This document shows, piece after piece, positions 1 through 9,032 of a DNA stretch of 64,000 nucleotides. Below the pieces are notes generated by a model. It was not told where the DNA came from, searched no databases, and saw nothing but the letters and a program-made list of their open reading frames with translations. The position numbers and the translations under genes were made by a program. The stretch covers positions 1-64,000 of the forward strand of contig NZ_FQZG01000010.1 of NCBI RefSeq assembly GCF_900141915.1, given 5' to 3'. The stretch comes from Tessaracoccus bendigoensis DSM 12906. Lineage in GTDB: Bacteria; Actinomycetota; Actinomycetes; Propionibacteriales; Propionibacteriaceae. Positions within the stretch are counted from its first letter, which is position 1; each line of letters opens with the position of its first letter.

Positions 1-39
1 CGTCGGGCACTGGCCGATCCTCGACACCAGACAGACCAG

Positions 40-58
40 AATCGACCAGTGGTCGATT
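40..58. terminator. 9-bp perfect palindrome, possible terminator or operator
   Basis: The nine-base arms AATCGACCA and TGGTCGATT flank a single G. On the plus strand the second arm runs into TTTTC, so it could act as a short intrinsic terminator (7-bp stem, 5-base loop) for a plus-strand gene left of the window. It also lies about 90 bases beyond the end of the minus-strand potassium-channel gene. The symmetry equally fits a protein-binding site. The rest of 1-148 shows nothing recognisable. Confidence 0.3.
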
Positions 59-148
59 TTCGGGACCCCGCCCCGACGGATCCCGACGAACCCAAACACC
101 GAGGGCCCCGTCACCGACGCGGCAAACCCTCCCGATCGCGACTCCGGG

Positions 149-1234
149 TCAGTCGTCCCGCCAGCGAAGGACGTCCTTGTCTCTCGGCGAGGGTGGTTGG
201 GCCCGACGCACGACGATCAGTTCGTCGCCGATCTCGACCCGGGTCGCCGTCTTGTCGTAGAAGCGGCGAAGAGTGCCGTTGCGGATGATCCCGATGACCC
301 GCTCCCCCGTCACCGCGGACGGCGGTTGGCCCACCTCATCGGCGGTGGCCAGCCGCTGATGGACCTCCAGCCCCTCGGCGCCGGTGAGCATGTCCTGCAT
401 GATCGTGCCCAGTTCCGGCCCGACGGCGGACAGTCCGAGCAGGCGACCGACCGTCTCCGAGCTCGTGACCACCGCCGAGGCTCCGGACTGTCTCACCAGA
501 GGCACATTCTCCTGTTCGCGCACCGACACGATCACCCCTGCCGTCGGGTTCAGTTGCCGCACGGTCAGGGTGGTAAGTATTGAGGCGTCGTCACGGTCGA
601 GCGAGATGATCACCTGACGTGCCTTGCTGACCTCGGCCCGTCGGAGGAGCGAGCGTCTGGTGGCGTCGCCCTGGAAGGCCGCGTAGCCGTCGTAGTTCGC
701 CTCGCTCACCGCCGTCGGGTTCTCGTCGATGACGACGATGCGGTCGGGTTTCTCCCCCTGACGGCGCAGGGTGTTGACGGCGCTGCGGCCCTTGGCACCG
801 TAGCCGATCACGATGACATGGTTGCGCAACTTCTTCCTCCAGATCGAGTCCTTGATGGCGCGGCTGCCCTGGTTCGCGAGCACCTCGATGGTCGTGCCGA
901 CCAACACCACCAGGAAGGCGATCCTCAGTGGTGTGATCACCAGGGCGCTGAGCAGCCTCGCATGCTGGGAGAGCGGTGTGATGTCGCCGTAGCCGGTGGT
1001 CGTCACCGTGACGGTGGCGTAGTAGAGGGCGTCGACGAAAGAGACACCATCCTGGCCGACGTTGTCGACGTAGCTGCCACGGTCAAACCACACCAGCAGC
1101 GTGGTCGCGAGCAGCAGGCCGAGCGCCAGCAAACCCCGACGGGCAAGCTCCCTGAACGGGCTTACCGCCAGCCGCGGGAGGCTGACCGTTGACAGGATTC
1201 CGCCCACGGTCGCCCCCTTCTGGAGCTTCTCCAT
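149..1234 (-). CDS. Two-TM potassium channel with RCK (TrkA-N/TrkA-C) domain
   Basis: A 361-residue predicted K+ channel. Near the N-terminus are a hydrophobic helix (about residues 31-50), a pore loop with the selectivity filter TVTTTGYGD (about 95-103), and a second helix. These are followed by a cytoplasmic RCK domain opening with a Rossmann glycine motif (VIVIGYGAKGRS), and a TrkA-C-like domain near the C-terminus (TGERVIGIIRNG...GDELIVV). This is the Kch/MthK-like architecture, in which four subunits form the pore and the RCK ring senses a ligand such as nucleotide or Ca2+; the ligand here is unknown. The ATG is 4 bases beyond the apt stop, so it is probably co-transcribed with secDF-apt. 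In many actinomycetes relA sits at this position instead. Confidence 0.9.
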   Translation of the reverse strand: MEKLQKGATVGGILSTVSLPRLAVSPFRELARRGLLALGLLLATTLLVWFDRGSYVDNVGQDGVSFVDALYYATVTVTTTGYGDITPLSQHARLLSALVITPLRIAFLVVLVGTTIEVLANQGSRAIKDSIWRKKLRNHVIVIGYGAKGRSAVNTLRRQGEKPDRIVVIDENPTAVSEANYDGYAAFQGDATRRSLLRRAEVSKARQVIISLDRDDASILTTLTVRQLNPTAGVIVSVREQENVPLVRQSGASAVVTSSETVGRLLGLSAVGPELGTIMQDMLTGAEGLEVHQRLATADEVGQPPSAVTGERVIGIIRNGTLRRFYDKTATRVEIGDELIVVRRAQPPSPRDKDVLRWRDD

Positions 1235-1238
1235 CCGA

Positions 1239-1766
1239 TCAGACTGTCACCAGTGCGGTGCAGTTGTCGATGCCTGCGGCCGAGAGTCGCTCCCGCCCCC
1301 CGAGGAAACCGAGTTCCATCACGACGCTGACGTGGACCAGTTCGGCACCCATCGCACTCAACAGTTCGGCCGTAGCGCCGACGGTGCCTCCCGTGGCGAG
1401 GACGTCGTCGACCACGAGCACGCGCGCGCCCGGCCTGATCGCGTCGCGGTGGATGGTGAGGGTCTCCGAACCGTACTCGAGCTCGAAGGAGTGGCTGAGC
1501 ACCTCACCTGGCAGTTTCCCCGGCTTGCGGACCGGGACGAACCCGGCCCCGAGCGCCAGAGCCACCGGTGCGGCGAAGATGAACCCGCGGGCCTCCATCC
1601 CCACGACCACGTCGATACCCTCCGGTGCCGACGCGACGAGTTCGTCGACCGTCAGACGGAACCCCTCGGGCGACCCGAGCAGCGGGGTGATGTCCTTGAA
1701 CACCACCCCGGGTTTGGGGAAGTCCGGGACGTCGTAGATCAGCTTCGCGATCAGGTCCCGGTTCAC
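1239..1766 (-). CDS. apt: Adenine phosphoribosyltransferase
   Basis: A 175-residue purine-salvage enzyme converting adenine and PRPP to AMP and PPi in the cytoplasm. The sequence has the type I PRTase PRPP loop (ARVLVVDDVLATGGT, about residues 115-129), the N-terminal YDVPDFPKPGVVFKDITPLL segment diagnostic of Apt, and the EARGFIFAAPVA segment. Length is normal for the family. The start is a GTG inside a GTGA overlap with the secF stop, so the gene is translationally coupled to secDF. This yajC-secD-secF-apt order is common in actinomycetes. Confidence 0.96.
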   Translation of the reverse strand: MNRDLIAKLIYDVPDFPKPGVVFKDITPLLGSPEGFRLTVDELVASAPEGIDVVVGMEARGFIFAAPVALALGAGFVPVRKPGKLPGEVLSHSFELEYGSETLTIHRDAIRPGARVLVVDDVLATGGTVGATAELLSAMGAELVHVSVVMELGFLGGRERLSAAGIDNCTALVTV

Positions 1767-2884
1767 TTCCCCTTCTTCCGGTCGGCGCGGCTCACATTCG
1801 TCCGTCGAGGCTGGCGTGCCCCCGGCTCCCCCACGACGGCTGCACGCTCGGCGACCGGTCCGGCCGCGGCCGCAACGCTATCCCGGTAGGCCGCCTTCGC
1901 TGCCGCCCTGGCACGTCGGTGCTCGATCTGGGCGCGGTGTTCGACCATCTTCGGTTCACGCTCACGCAGCCAGGCCAGCAGCGGGGCGGCGATGAAGAGC
2001 GAGGAGTAGGCGCCCGCGATCATGCCGACCAGCAGCGCGAGACCGAGATCTGCAAGCGGATCGCTCTGCAGCGAGGTGCCTGCGATGAACAGGGCCAGCA
2101 CCGGGATGACACCGATGACGGTCGTGTTCAGCGACCGCACCAGAACCTGGTTGACGGCCCGGTTGGCCTCGTAGGAATACGTGCGGTCGGTCTGCTCAAG
2201 CCCGGCGGTGTTCTCGCGAATCTTGTCGAACACCACGACGGTGTCGTACAGCGAGTACCCGAGGATCGTCAGCACCGCGATGACCGTGGCCGGGGTGACG
2301 GTGAAACCGACCGCTGCGTAAACACCGACGGTCACGACGAGGTCGTGCAGCACCGCCACGATCGCCGATATCGACATCTTCCAATCCCGGAAGTAGACCG
2401 CGATCAGCAGCATCACCAGGCCCAGGAACACCACGAGTGCAACCGCGGCGCGCTCGGTGATCTGCTTGCCCCAGGAGGCTCCGATGGAGTTGTAGGTGAC
2501 CTCTGCAGGCTCGACACCCGCAAGCGTGGCGATCTCCGCGCGGGTGGTGGTGATCTCGTCAGGCGTGAGCGAACGGGTCTGGACCCGGATGTTCGAGGTG
2601 CCGAGAGAGAACACCTGCGCCTCCAGGTCCTGGACCGTCAACTCGTTGAGGTGCGAACGCACATCGTCGACGGTGGTGGTCTCGATCGTCATCGGAGCCT
2701 GGAAATCGGTACCGCCACGAAACTCGATGCCGAGCGTCAAGCCTCGGAGGACGACGATCAGGATCGTCAGCGCGACGAGGGCCCCGGAGAAGATGAACCA
2801 GCCCTTCCGGGCCTTCATGAAGTCGTAGGACAGGTGCCCGGAGTACAGCCGCTCCGCGACACTCACCTTCTTCTCAGCCATCAT
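1763..2884 (-). CDS. secF: Protein translocase subunit SecF
   Basis: A 373-residue membrane protein of the SecDF complex, which uses the proton motive force to help pull exported proteins across the membrane. It has one N-terminal TM helix, the FRGGTDFQ segment at the start of the periplasmic region, and a C-terminal block of five TM helices including YFRDWKMSISAIVAVLHD and the conserved GYSLYDTVVVFDKIREN. The C-terminal tail is basic and probably cytoplasmic. It starts in an ATGA overlap with secD; a second Met follows immediately and could also serve as the start. Confidence 0.97.
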   Translation of the reverse strand: MMAEKKVSVAERLYSGHLSYDFMKARKGWFIFSGALVALTILIVVLRGLTLGIEFRGGTDFQAPMTIETTTVDDVRSHLNELTVQDLEAQVFSLGTSNIRVQTRSLTPDEITTTRAEIATLAGVEPAEVTYNSIGASWGKQITERAAVALVVFLGLVMLLIAVYFRDWKMSISAIVAVLHDLVVTVGVYAAVGFTVTPATVIAVLTILGYSLYDTVVVFDKIRENTAGLEQTDRTYSYEANRAVNQVLVRSLNTTVIGVIPVLALFIAGTSLQSDPLADLGLALLVGMIAGAYSSLFIAAPLLAWLREREPKMVEHRAQIEHRRARAAAKAAYRDSVAAAAGPVAERAAVVGEPGARQPRRTNVSRADRKKGK

Positions 2885-4500
2885 GCCTCCTGCGGGGTCG
2901 TCGAAGTGGTGCCTTTGCGCCGCAGGCGGCGGCCCAGGAGCGCCTCCTGCGTGACACCCATGTGCGCGGCGTCCAGGCCGGAACCGCGCCTGCCCTCACC
3001 GAAGTAGCGCGTCCGGCCCAACAGTTCGACCAGGGGCCGCGTGAAGAAGAACACCACGGCGAGGTCGATCAGAGTGGTAAGACCCAGCGTGAATGCGAAC
3101 CCACGCACCGAACCGACGGCCAGCAGGAACAACACGCCTGCGGAAAGCAGCGACACCGCATCAGAGATCACGATGGTGCCCCTTGCCTTCTCCCACCCGG
3201 AGGTCAGAGCCGACTTGAGCGAGTTGCCTTCGCGGATCTGGTCACGGATCCGTTCGAAATAGATGATGAAGGAGTCGGCCGTCACCGCGATACCGACGAT
3301 CGCACCGGCGATACCCGGCAGGTTGAGTGCGAACCCGACCACCGACCCCAGCAGCACCATCATCGCGTAGGTGGCAGCGCCTGCCACCGCAAGCGAGGCG
3401 ACCACGACGATACCCATCGCCCGGTAGTACAGGAACGAGTACAACGCGACGACCGCTAGGCCGATGAGGCCCGCAATGATGCCGACCCGCAACTGCTCGC
3501 CACCGAGCGTCGGGGAGACCGTCTCGACCTGGCTCGGTTCGAAGCTGAGCGGCAGCGAACCGAACTTCAACACGTTGGCCAGCGCCGACGCGGAATCCGC
3601 ATCGAAGCTGCCGCGGATGATGGCCTCACCGTTGGCGATCTTGTCCTGCGCCGTCGCGGCAGACTCGACGGTACCGTCGAGCACGATCGCGAACATGTTG
3701 CGCGGGTCCTGGTTGCCGACGAGCGTGCCCGTCAGTTCGGACAGCCGAGCGGCACCCTCAGAGTTGAAGCTCAGGGTGACCGCGTAGGCGAGGTCACCCT
3801 GCGGGATCCCGAACGATGCGGTTTCCAGGTCCTGACCACGGATCGCCGTCAGGCCGAGGAGGTACTTCGCGGAACCGGACTCGTCACACGCTACGAGGGT
3901 CCGGGTCGGGTCCTCGTGCGTCGGATCGCCACAGGTGAAGTCGGCCAGCGCCTGCAGGTCAGCCTCGGTGGGCTCGTAGGCCAGCACGTCGGCCATATCC
4001 AGCAGCGCGGCGTCGGCGCTGCCCGAGGTTCCTTCAGACGGTGTCGCCGTTGGGCTGGGCGGAGCGGTCGGCAGCCCGGGTGCGGGCGTCTCTCCCGGCT
4101 CCGGGGTCGGGGTCGCGCTGGTGCCGGTGCCGGCCGCTACCTGCAGGACAGGTCGGAACGCCAACTGCGCGGTGGTTCCGACCAGCTCGGCCAGGTCGTC
4201 GCGTTCGACGTTCGGTGCGGACACGACGATGTTCTGATCGCCCTGGATCGCCACCGATGCCTCACCGACGCCCAGACCGTCAACACGCTGCTGGATGATG
4301 TCGCGGGCCAGTTCTAGCGACTCCATCGGAACGGTTTCGTTGGTGGCGGTCAACGTGATCGTCTGACCGCCCCTGAGGTCGAGGCCGAGCTTAGGGGTCC
4401 AGGTCTTCGTAAGGCCCATGATCACATAGAGGCCGACGATGATCAGGAGGAAGACTGTCATCACGACGCCTGGTCGGCGCCGTTTCGCGGTTGCTGCCAC
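2881..4500 (-). CDS. secD: Protein translocase subunit SecD
   Basis: A 539-residue partner of SecF. It shows an N-terminal TM helix, the LGLDLRGGQ motif (about residues 38-46), a periplasmic domain with duplicated P1-like halves, and a C-terminal six-helix RND-type block containing GIAVTADSFIIYFERIRDQ. The periplasmic part is interrupted by a low-complexity Pro/Thr/Ser/Ala linker (about residues 120-165), typical of actinobacterial SecD. The start is a GTG two bases after the yajC TAA stop. It is 4-bp overlapped with secF, giving a yajC-secD-secF-apt unit. Confidence 0.97.
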   Translation of the reverse strand: MAATAKRRRPGVVMTVFLLIIVGLYVIMGLTKTWTPKLGLDLRGGQTITLTATNETVPMESLELARDIIQQRVDGLGVGEASVAIQGDQNIVVSAPNVERDDLAELVGTTAQLAFRPVLQVAAGTGTSATPTPEPGETPAPGLPTAPPSPTATPSEGTSGSADAALLDMADVLAYEPTEADLQALADFTCGDPTHEDPTRTLVACDESGSAKYLLGLTAIRGQDLETASFGIPQGDLAYAVTLSFNSEGAARLSELTGTLVGNQDPRNMFAIVLDGTVESAATAQDKIANGEAIIRGSFDADSASALANVLKFGSLPLSFEPSQVETVSPTLGGEQLRVGIIAGLIGLAVVALYSFLYYRAMGIVVVASLAVAGAATYAMMVLLGSVVGFALNLPGIAGAIVGIAVTADSFIIYFERIRDQIREGNSLKSALTSGWEKARGTIVISDAVSLLSAGVLFLLAVGSVRGFAFTLGLTTLIDLAVVFFFTRPLVELLGRTRYFGEGRRGSGLDAAHMGVTQEALLGRRLRRKGTTSTTPQEA

Positions 4501-4502
4501 GG

Positions 4503-4994
4503 TTACTTGTCGCCCTCCGGGCGAGGCTCGTCGTCCTTGGGCGCCTCGAAGCTGGGGAGATCCTTGCGTTGCCAGGGCTCATAGGGGGATTCCGCGGTCT
4601 TCGCGTCCGAAGCTTCGTCGGCCTCATCCTCGGTAGCCAGCATGGCCTCGAAGGATTCAGCGGTCAGAGCATCGTCGGACTGCGGCTGCGCCTGCTCGGC
4701 GGGCTGCGTCGCGGAATCGTCGGTGAACTCGAACTCCTCGTCGGCCACATCGACCTTGCGTGCCACGTTCCCCTTCAGGACCGTGACCTCGACGCCGGGA
4801 GCCAGCTCGACGATCATCTGGCGTTCGCCGATGTGCGCGACGGTGGCGAAGACACCCGAGGTGAGAAGCACCCGGTCGCCCGGAGAGAGTTGCGAGCGCA
4901 TCTCCTGGTCCTCACGCATCTTCTTCTGCTGCGGACGGATCATCAGGAAGTACATGATCGCGAACATCGCGACCAGTAGCAGGATCATTTCCAT
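4503..4994 (-). CDS. yajC: Preprotein translocase accessory protein YajC
   Basis: A 163-residue single-pass membrane protein associated with SecDF. The N-terminal helix (LLLVAMFAIMYFLMI) is followed at once by the family signature RPQQKK and the LSPGDRVLLTSGVFATVAHI segment. The C-terminal 60 residues are acidic, Glu/Asp/Ala-rich and probably disordered, so the protein is longer than the E. coli version (about 110 residues), as usual in actinomycetes. It is the first gene of the sec unit, with 71 bases separating it from the downstream end of ruvB. Confidence 0.95.
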   Translation of the reverse strand: MEMILLLVAMFAIMYFLMIRPQQKKMREDQEMRSQLSPGDRVLLTSGVFATVAHIGERQMIVELAPGVEVTVLKGNVARKVDVADEEFEFTDDSATQPAEQAQPQSDDALTAESFEAMLATEDEADEASDAKTAESPYEPWQRKDLPSFEAPKDDEPRPEGDK

Positions 4995-5065
4995 GGGGTT
5001 ACTCCGGATCTAGTTCAGGGCCACCGCTCAGAATAGCGGAGGCTCGCGGGTACTCATCAACCGCG

Positions 5066-6094
5066 TCATTCGACATCGTCAAAGAGGGCGGGCATGGTTG
5101 CTGGAGGACGGATGCCGAGATGCCTGTAGGCCGCCCTGGTGGCGACCCTTCCGCGGGGGGTCCGGACGAGCAGACCCTCCCGGATCAGGAAAGGCTCGGC
5201 AACTTCTGAGACGGTCTCGATCTCCTCGCCCACGCTCAGCGCGAGGGTTGAGAGGCCGACGGGACCGCCGTCGAAGAGTTTGCACAAGGCGTCGAGCACC
5301 GACCGGTCCAGCCGGTCGAGGCCGCGTTCGTCGACCTCGTAGAGTTCCAACGCGGCCCGGGCGACGTCGCGGTGCGCGGTGGCGTGCCCCCTGACCTGTG
5401 CGAAATCCCGGACCCTGCGAAGGAGCCGGTTGGCGATGCGGGGGGTGCCTCGTGAGCGACGGGCGATCTCGCCTTCTGCCTGCTCGTCGATCCGGATCCC
5501 GAGCTTGCCTGCCGAGGCGGCCACGATGCCGGCCAGGTCCGCCGGATCGTAGAAGTCGAGCTGGGCGGTGAAACCGAAGCGGTCGCGCAGCGGGCCGGGC
5601 AACATCCCCGCCCTCGTGGTCGCCCCGACCAGCGTGAAGGGCGGCAAGTCGATCGGGATCGCGGTCGCACCCGGCCCCTTACCGACGATCACGTCGACGC
5701 GGAAATCCTCCATCGCCAGGTAGAGCATCTCCTCGGCGGGTCGGGACAGGCGATGGATCTCGTCCAGGAACAACACGTCGCCCTCGTCGAGCCCGCTGAG
5801 GATGGCCGCCAGGTCACCGGCATGCTGGATGGCGGGGCCTGAGGAGATCCTGAGCCCCGTGCCGAGCTCTGCCGCGATGATCATCGCCAGGGTGGTCTTG
5901 CCCAGCCCGGGAGGACCGGAGAGCAGCACGTGATCCGGCGTCGAACCGCGGTGCTTCGCGGCGTCAAGCACCAGCCCCAACTGCTCCCTCACCCTCGGCT
6001 GTCCCTCGAACTCGACCAACCGCTTGGGCCTGAGGGCCGCCTCGTAGTCGCGTTCCTCAGCCAGCACCTCGGGGTCCACCTCCGACTGCTCCAT
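5066..6094 (-). CDS. ruvB: Holliday junction branch-migration ATPase RuvB
   Basis: A 342-residue AAA+ motor that drives branch migration of Holliday junctions on RuvA. It has Walker [10 protein letters not shown], Walker [10 protein letters not shown], sensor GATTRAG, the arginine-finger region RDRFG, and a C-terminal winged-helix DNA-binding domain ending in [13 protein letters not shown]. An in-frame TTG lies 21 bases further upstream. I chose the ATG at 6094 because AGGAGG sits about ten bases before it, partly overlapping the ruvA stop. It is the last gene of the ruvC-ruvA-ruvB unit. Confidence 0.97.
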   Translation of the reverse strand: MEQSEVDPEVLAEERDYEAALRPKRLVEFEGQPRVREQLGLVLDAAKHRGSTPDHVLLSGPPGLGKTTLAMIIAAELGTGLRISSGPAIQHAGDLAAILSGLDEGDVLFLDEIHRLSRPAEEMLYLAMEDFRVDVIVGKGPGATAIPIDLPPFTLVGATTRAGMLPGPLRDRFGFTAQLDFYDPADLAGIVAASAGKLGIRIDEQAEGEIARRSRGTPRIANRLLRRVRDFAQVRGHATAHRDVARAALELYEVDERGLDRLDRSVLDALCKLFDGGPVGLSTLALSVGEEIETVSEVAEPFLIREGLLVRTPRGRVATRAAYRHLGIRPPATMPALFDDVE

Positions 6095-6101
6095 CGTCTG
6101 C

Positions 6102-6716
6102 CTACCTCCTGGCAAGCGAGTTCAGTGCCGCACGGAGCAGCTTGCCGACAGGGATTCCCGGGTCCGCCTCGACCAGGTGCGCGACGTTGTCGGCCGCGGC
6201 CTCTGCATCCCGGGCGGACCAACCGAGCCCGGTTAGGCCCTCGGAGACCTGCAGGCGCCAGAGCTCCGGCTCCAGAGGGTTCTCCTGCGACGGTGCAGCG
6301 TCCTGCCCGGCGGCCAGGACGACCACCTTGTCCTTCAGTTCGATGACCAGCTTCTGCGCGCCTTTGCTGCCGATGCCGGGCACGGTACACAGCCTCGCCA
6401 GGTCCGAGGATTGCACGGCGCGACGCAGCTCGCCCGGCGACAGGACCGAGACTATGGCGAGCGCCAGCTTCGGGCCGACCCCCGATGCGCTCTGAACCAG
6501 CTCGAACGCTTCCCGGTCGCCCTCATCGGAGAACCCGAACAGCGTCATCGAGTCCTCGCGCACCACCATCGAGGTGTGGAGCGTGGCCTGTTCCCCGGGC
6601 CGCAGCCCGGCAGCGGTCGACGCTGTGACCTGAGCGAGGAACCCGACGCCCCCGACGTCGAGTACGCACGAGGTGGCCCCGGCCTTCAGGACGGTGCCCG
6701 TAAGTTGCGCGATCAT
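6102..6716 (-). CDS. ruvA: Holliday junction branch-migration subunit RuvA
   Basis: A 204-residue DNA-binding partner of RuvB. The N-terminal OB-fold starts [11 protein letters not shown] tandem helix-hairpin-helix region follows, with [15 protein letters not shown] and [19 protein letters not shown]. The C-terminal three-helix domain that contacts RuvB covers about residues 150-204 ([20 protein letters not shown]). The start is fixed by an ATGA overlap with the ruvC stop, although the frame stays open well upstream. Confidence 0.96.
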   Translation of the reverse strand: MIAQLTGTVLKAGATSCVLDVGGVGFLAQVTASTAAGLRPGEQATLHTSMVVREDSMTLFGFSDEGDREAFELVQSASGVGPKLALAIVSVLSPGELRRAVQSSDLARLCTVPGIGSKGAQKLVIELKDKVVVLAAGQDAAPSQENPLEPELWRLQVSEGLTGLGWSARDAEAAADNVAHLVEADPGIPVGKLLRAALNSLARR

Positions 6717-7234
6717 CGCTTCCCCTTGGCTGCCGCCACCGCGGCTGCATATCTGTTGGTTCCCGCCCCACGCCACACCTGGGTGATGGCGATGGCGAGG
6801 GCGTCTGCCGCGTCGGCCGGCCTGGGCGCGGCCCCAAGTTTCAGGATCCTGGTGACCATGGCCGCCACCTGCGCCTTGTCCGCCGAACCGGACCCGGTCA
6901 CGGCGGCCTTGACCTCGCTCGGCGTATGGAATGTGACCGGCACCCCCCTGCGTGCGGCGGTCAACGCGGCCACCCCGGAGGCCTGGGCAGTGTCCATCAC
7001 CGAGTTCAGGTTGTGCTGCGCGAAGACCCGCTCGATGCCTACCGCCTCCGGCTGGTACTCGTCGAGCCACTCGTTGATGCCCCGTTCAAGGCTGACCAGC
7101 CTCGCCGCGACGTCTTCAATGACCGGCGTCCGTACGACACCGACGGCGATCATCGTCGGCGGCCGCCCGACCTTGCCTTCGACCACACCGATACCGCAGC
7201 GCGTGAGGCCGGGGTCGATCCCGATGACCCGCAT
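6713..7234 (-). CDS. ruvC: Crossover junction endodeoxyribonuclease RuvC
   Basis: A 173-residue resolvase that cuts Holliday junctions as a dimer. The RNase H-like fold begins with [13 protein letters not shown] (first catalytic Asp at residue 7). Further acidic ligands are visible in [11 protein letters not shown] (Glu) and in the C-terminal [10 protein letters not shown] (Asp pair). Length is normal. It lies 9 bases after the yebC stop and overlaps ruvA by four bases, giving the yebC-ruvC-ruvA-ruvB order common in actinomycetes. Confidence 0.96.
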   Translation of the reverse strand: MRVIGIDPGLTRCGIGVVEGKVGRPPTMIAVGVVRTPVIEDVAARLVSLERGINEWLDEYQPEAVGIERVFAQHNLNSVMDTAQASGVAALTAARRGVPVTFHTPSEVKAAVTGSGSADKAQVAAMVTRILKLGAAPRPADAADALAIAITQVWRGAGTNRYAAAVAAAKGKR

Positions 7235-7243
7235 CCCGGCCCG

Positions 7244-8017
7244 TCAGTCCTCTTCGTCGAGCGCCCCGGCCACCTCGGGGGTGAGGTCGACATTGGTGTA
7301 GACGTTCTGGACGTCGTCGGAATCCTCCAGGGCGTCGATGATGCGGAAGATCTTGGCTGCGACGTCGACGGAGTCGACCTCCTGGTCGAACGAGGCCACG
7401 AACTGAACCTCGGACGAGTCATAGTCGAGCCCTGCCGCCTCGATGGCCTTGCGGACCTCCACTAGGTCGTTCGGGTCGGTGTATGCCTCGAACTCGTCGC
7501 CTTCGTCCGAGATCTCCTCGAGCCCGGCCTCGAGCGCCACCTCGAGCAACGTATCTTCCGAGAGAGGGCCGGATGTCTGCTTCTTAGGCACCACGACGAC
7601 CCCCTTGCGGGAGAACAGCCGCTGGACGGAGCCGACATCGGCCATGGTGCCGCCGTTGCGGGTGACGGCGACCCGGACATCGGAGGCGGAGCGGTTGCGG
7701 TTGTCGGTGAGGCACTCGATCAGCATGGCGACACCCGCCGGGCCGTAGGCCTCGTACATGATCGTCTCGTAGTCGGCGCCACCGGATTCGGCGCCCGAGC
7801 CGCGCTTGACCGCGCGGTCGATGTTGTCGTTGGGCACAGACGACTTCTTGGCCTTCTGGATCGCGTCATAGAGCGTGGGGTTTCCGGAAGGATCGCCACC
7901 GCCGAGCCTGGCAGCCACCTCGACGTTCTTGATCAGCTTCGCGAAGAGCTTGCCGCGTTTGGCATCGATCACGGCCTTCTTGTGCTTCGTCGTTGCCCAC
8001 TTGGAATGGCCGCTCAT
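7244..8017 (-). CDS. YebC/PmpR-family regulator or translation factor
   Basis: A 257-residue member of the YebC/TACO1 family. Members have been described as transcriptional regulators (PmpR) and more recently as factors that relieve ribosome stalling at proline-rich stretches. The protein starts [23 protein letters not shown], the family signature, and has the [11 protein letters not shown] and [21 protein letters not shown] segments. The family start is the ATG at 8017. A further in-frame Met 39 bases upstream would add non-conserved residues. It is the first gene of the ruv unit. Confidence 0.95.
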   Translation of the reverse strand: MSGHSKWATTKHKKAVIDAKRGKLFAKLIKNVEVAARLGGGDPSGNPTLYDAIQKAKKSSVPNDNIDRAVKRGSGAESGGADYETIMYEAYGPAGVAMLIECLTDNRNRSASDVRVAVTRNGGTMADVGSVQRLFSRKGVVVVPKKQTSGPLSEDTLLEVALEAGLEEISDEGDEFEAYTDPNDLVEVRKAIEAAGLDYDSSEVQFVASFDQEVDSVDVAAKIFRIIDALEDSDDVQNVYTNVDLTPEVAGALDEED

Positions 8018-8072
8018 CCGGTCCCACTTTCTCGTCGCAGAGTTGTCTCGGGGCAAAGCTTATCGTGCTGGG

Positions 8073-9032
8073 CTAAACGACCCTGCTCAGCAGCGCCACG
8101 GCGTCGCGTTTGACGTACCCGAGCGCCTCGGTCAACTTCGACAGGCCGTAGCCGTCCGGGGTGTCGATCCCGATCCCGGCCTCGGTGCAACCACTGCCGC
8201 GCATGGCCAGGAGACACTTACCCAGGAGTGTGAGCGAGATTCCCCGACGGCGATAGTCGGGATGGACCCCGAAACGTTCGGTCCAACCACAACCCGGTTC
8301 GCCGTCGTCCTCAACGCTCATCGCATATCCGACGATCCGCTCCCCGTCGCGCGCCACGAACGACCAGTCCGCCCGAAACTCCGGTTCGCCAAGGTGTCCT
8401 TCCCACTCCGGGACATCGACATCCGAGCCACCGAGCGGCCGGAAGCACAGGTTGTGCAGCACCCGGACCTCTTCGGCATCGCTGTCGCAGAATGGTTCAA
8501 CCGCGATCCCGTCAGCGTCGGGGACCTTGATCTTGGTCGTCAGATCCCTGAACAGGTCGTAGTAGTAGCGCTCAGGCCGGAAACCGTGGGCTGCGGCGAC
8601 CCGTTCCAGACCGGGCCGACCGAGTTCGGCGTAGCAGCCCAGCCACATCGGGACGCCCGGATGCTTCGCGTCACGCCAGGCGATGGCCCTGGCCACCTGC
8701 CACTTCAGCATAGCCGTGCCGATCAGCATGTGACGATGGACGGGGTGCACCCCTCCCATCAGGTACAACCGGAGCGGATCGGTGCTAACCACCACACCGG
8801 AACTGAACGCAGACAGGGAGTTGTAGGCGTCCCAGCCGCCGACGGCAAGTCCCTCGGCCTGTTCGGATCCGCCCTCGAAAACGGCGGCGCTGAGCCCGGA
8901 CAGCACCGAATTGTCCAGCGCCTCCAGTTGCCCCCGGAAATGCTCCACCTCATCCGCATCGTCCGCGTTGAGGAATCGCCACCTTAGGTGGGGTTCCACA
9001 TATGCCTCCGCGGCGGGCTGGATCCGGCTCAC
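8073..9032 (-). CDS. Tandem GNAT-fold acetyltransferase
   Basis: A 319-residue protein with two GNAT-like halves. Each has the acetyl-CoA-loop pattern after a beta strand: GGVHPVHRHMLIGTAMLKW in the N-terminal half and FGVHPDYRRRGISLTLLGK in the C-terminal half. The second ends with a GNAT-typical LSKLTEALGYVKRDAVALL. Tandem GNAT enzymes include mycothiol synthase MshD, but the diagnostic MshD segments are not evident, so the substrate is left open. The start is a GTG in a GTGA overlap with the preceding PlsC-like gene; the frame remains open beyond it without a better start. It is the last gene of a tightly overlapped four-gene set (see findings). Confidence 0.85.
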   Translation of the reverse strand: MSRIQPAAEAYVEPHLRWRFLNADDADEVEHFRGQLEALDNSVLSGLSAAVFEGGSEQAEGLAVGGWDAYNSLSAFSSGVVVSTDPLRLYLMGGVHPVHRHMLIGTAMLKWQVARAIAWRDAKHPGVPMWLGCYAELGRPGLERVAAAHGFRPERYYYDLFRDLTTKIKVPDADGIAVEPFCDSDAEEVRVLHNLCFRPLGGSDVDVPEWEGHLGEPEFRADWSFVARDGERIVGYAMSVEDDGEPGCGWTERFGVHPDYRRRGISLTLLGKCLLAMRGSGCTEAGIGIDTPDGYGLSKLTEALGYVKRDAVALLSRVV

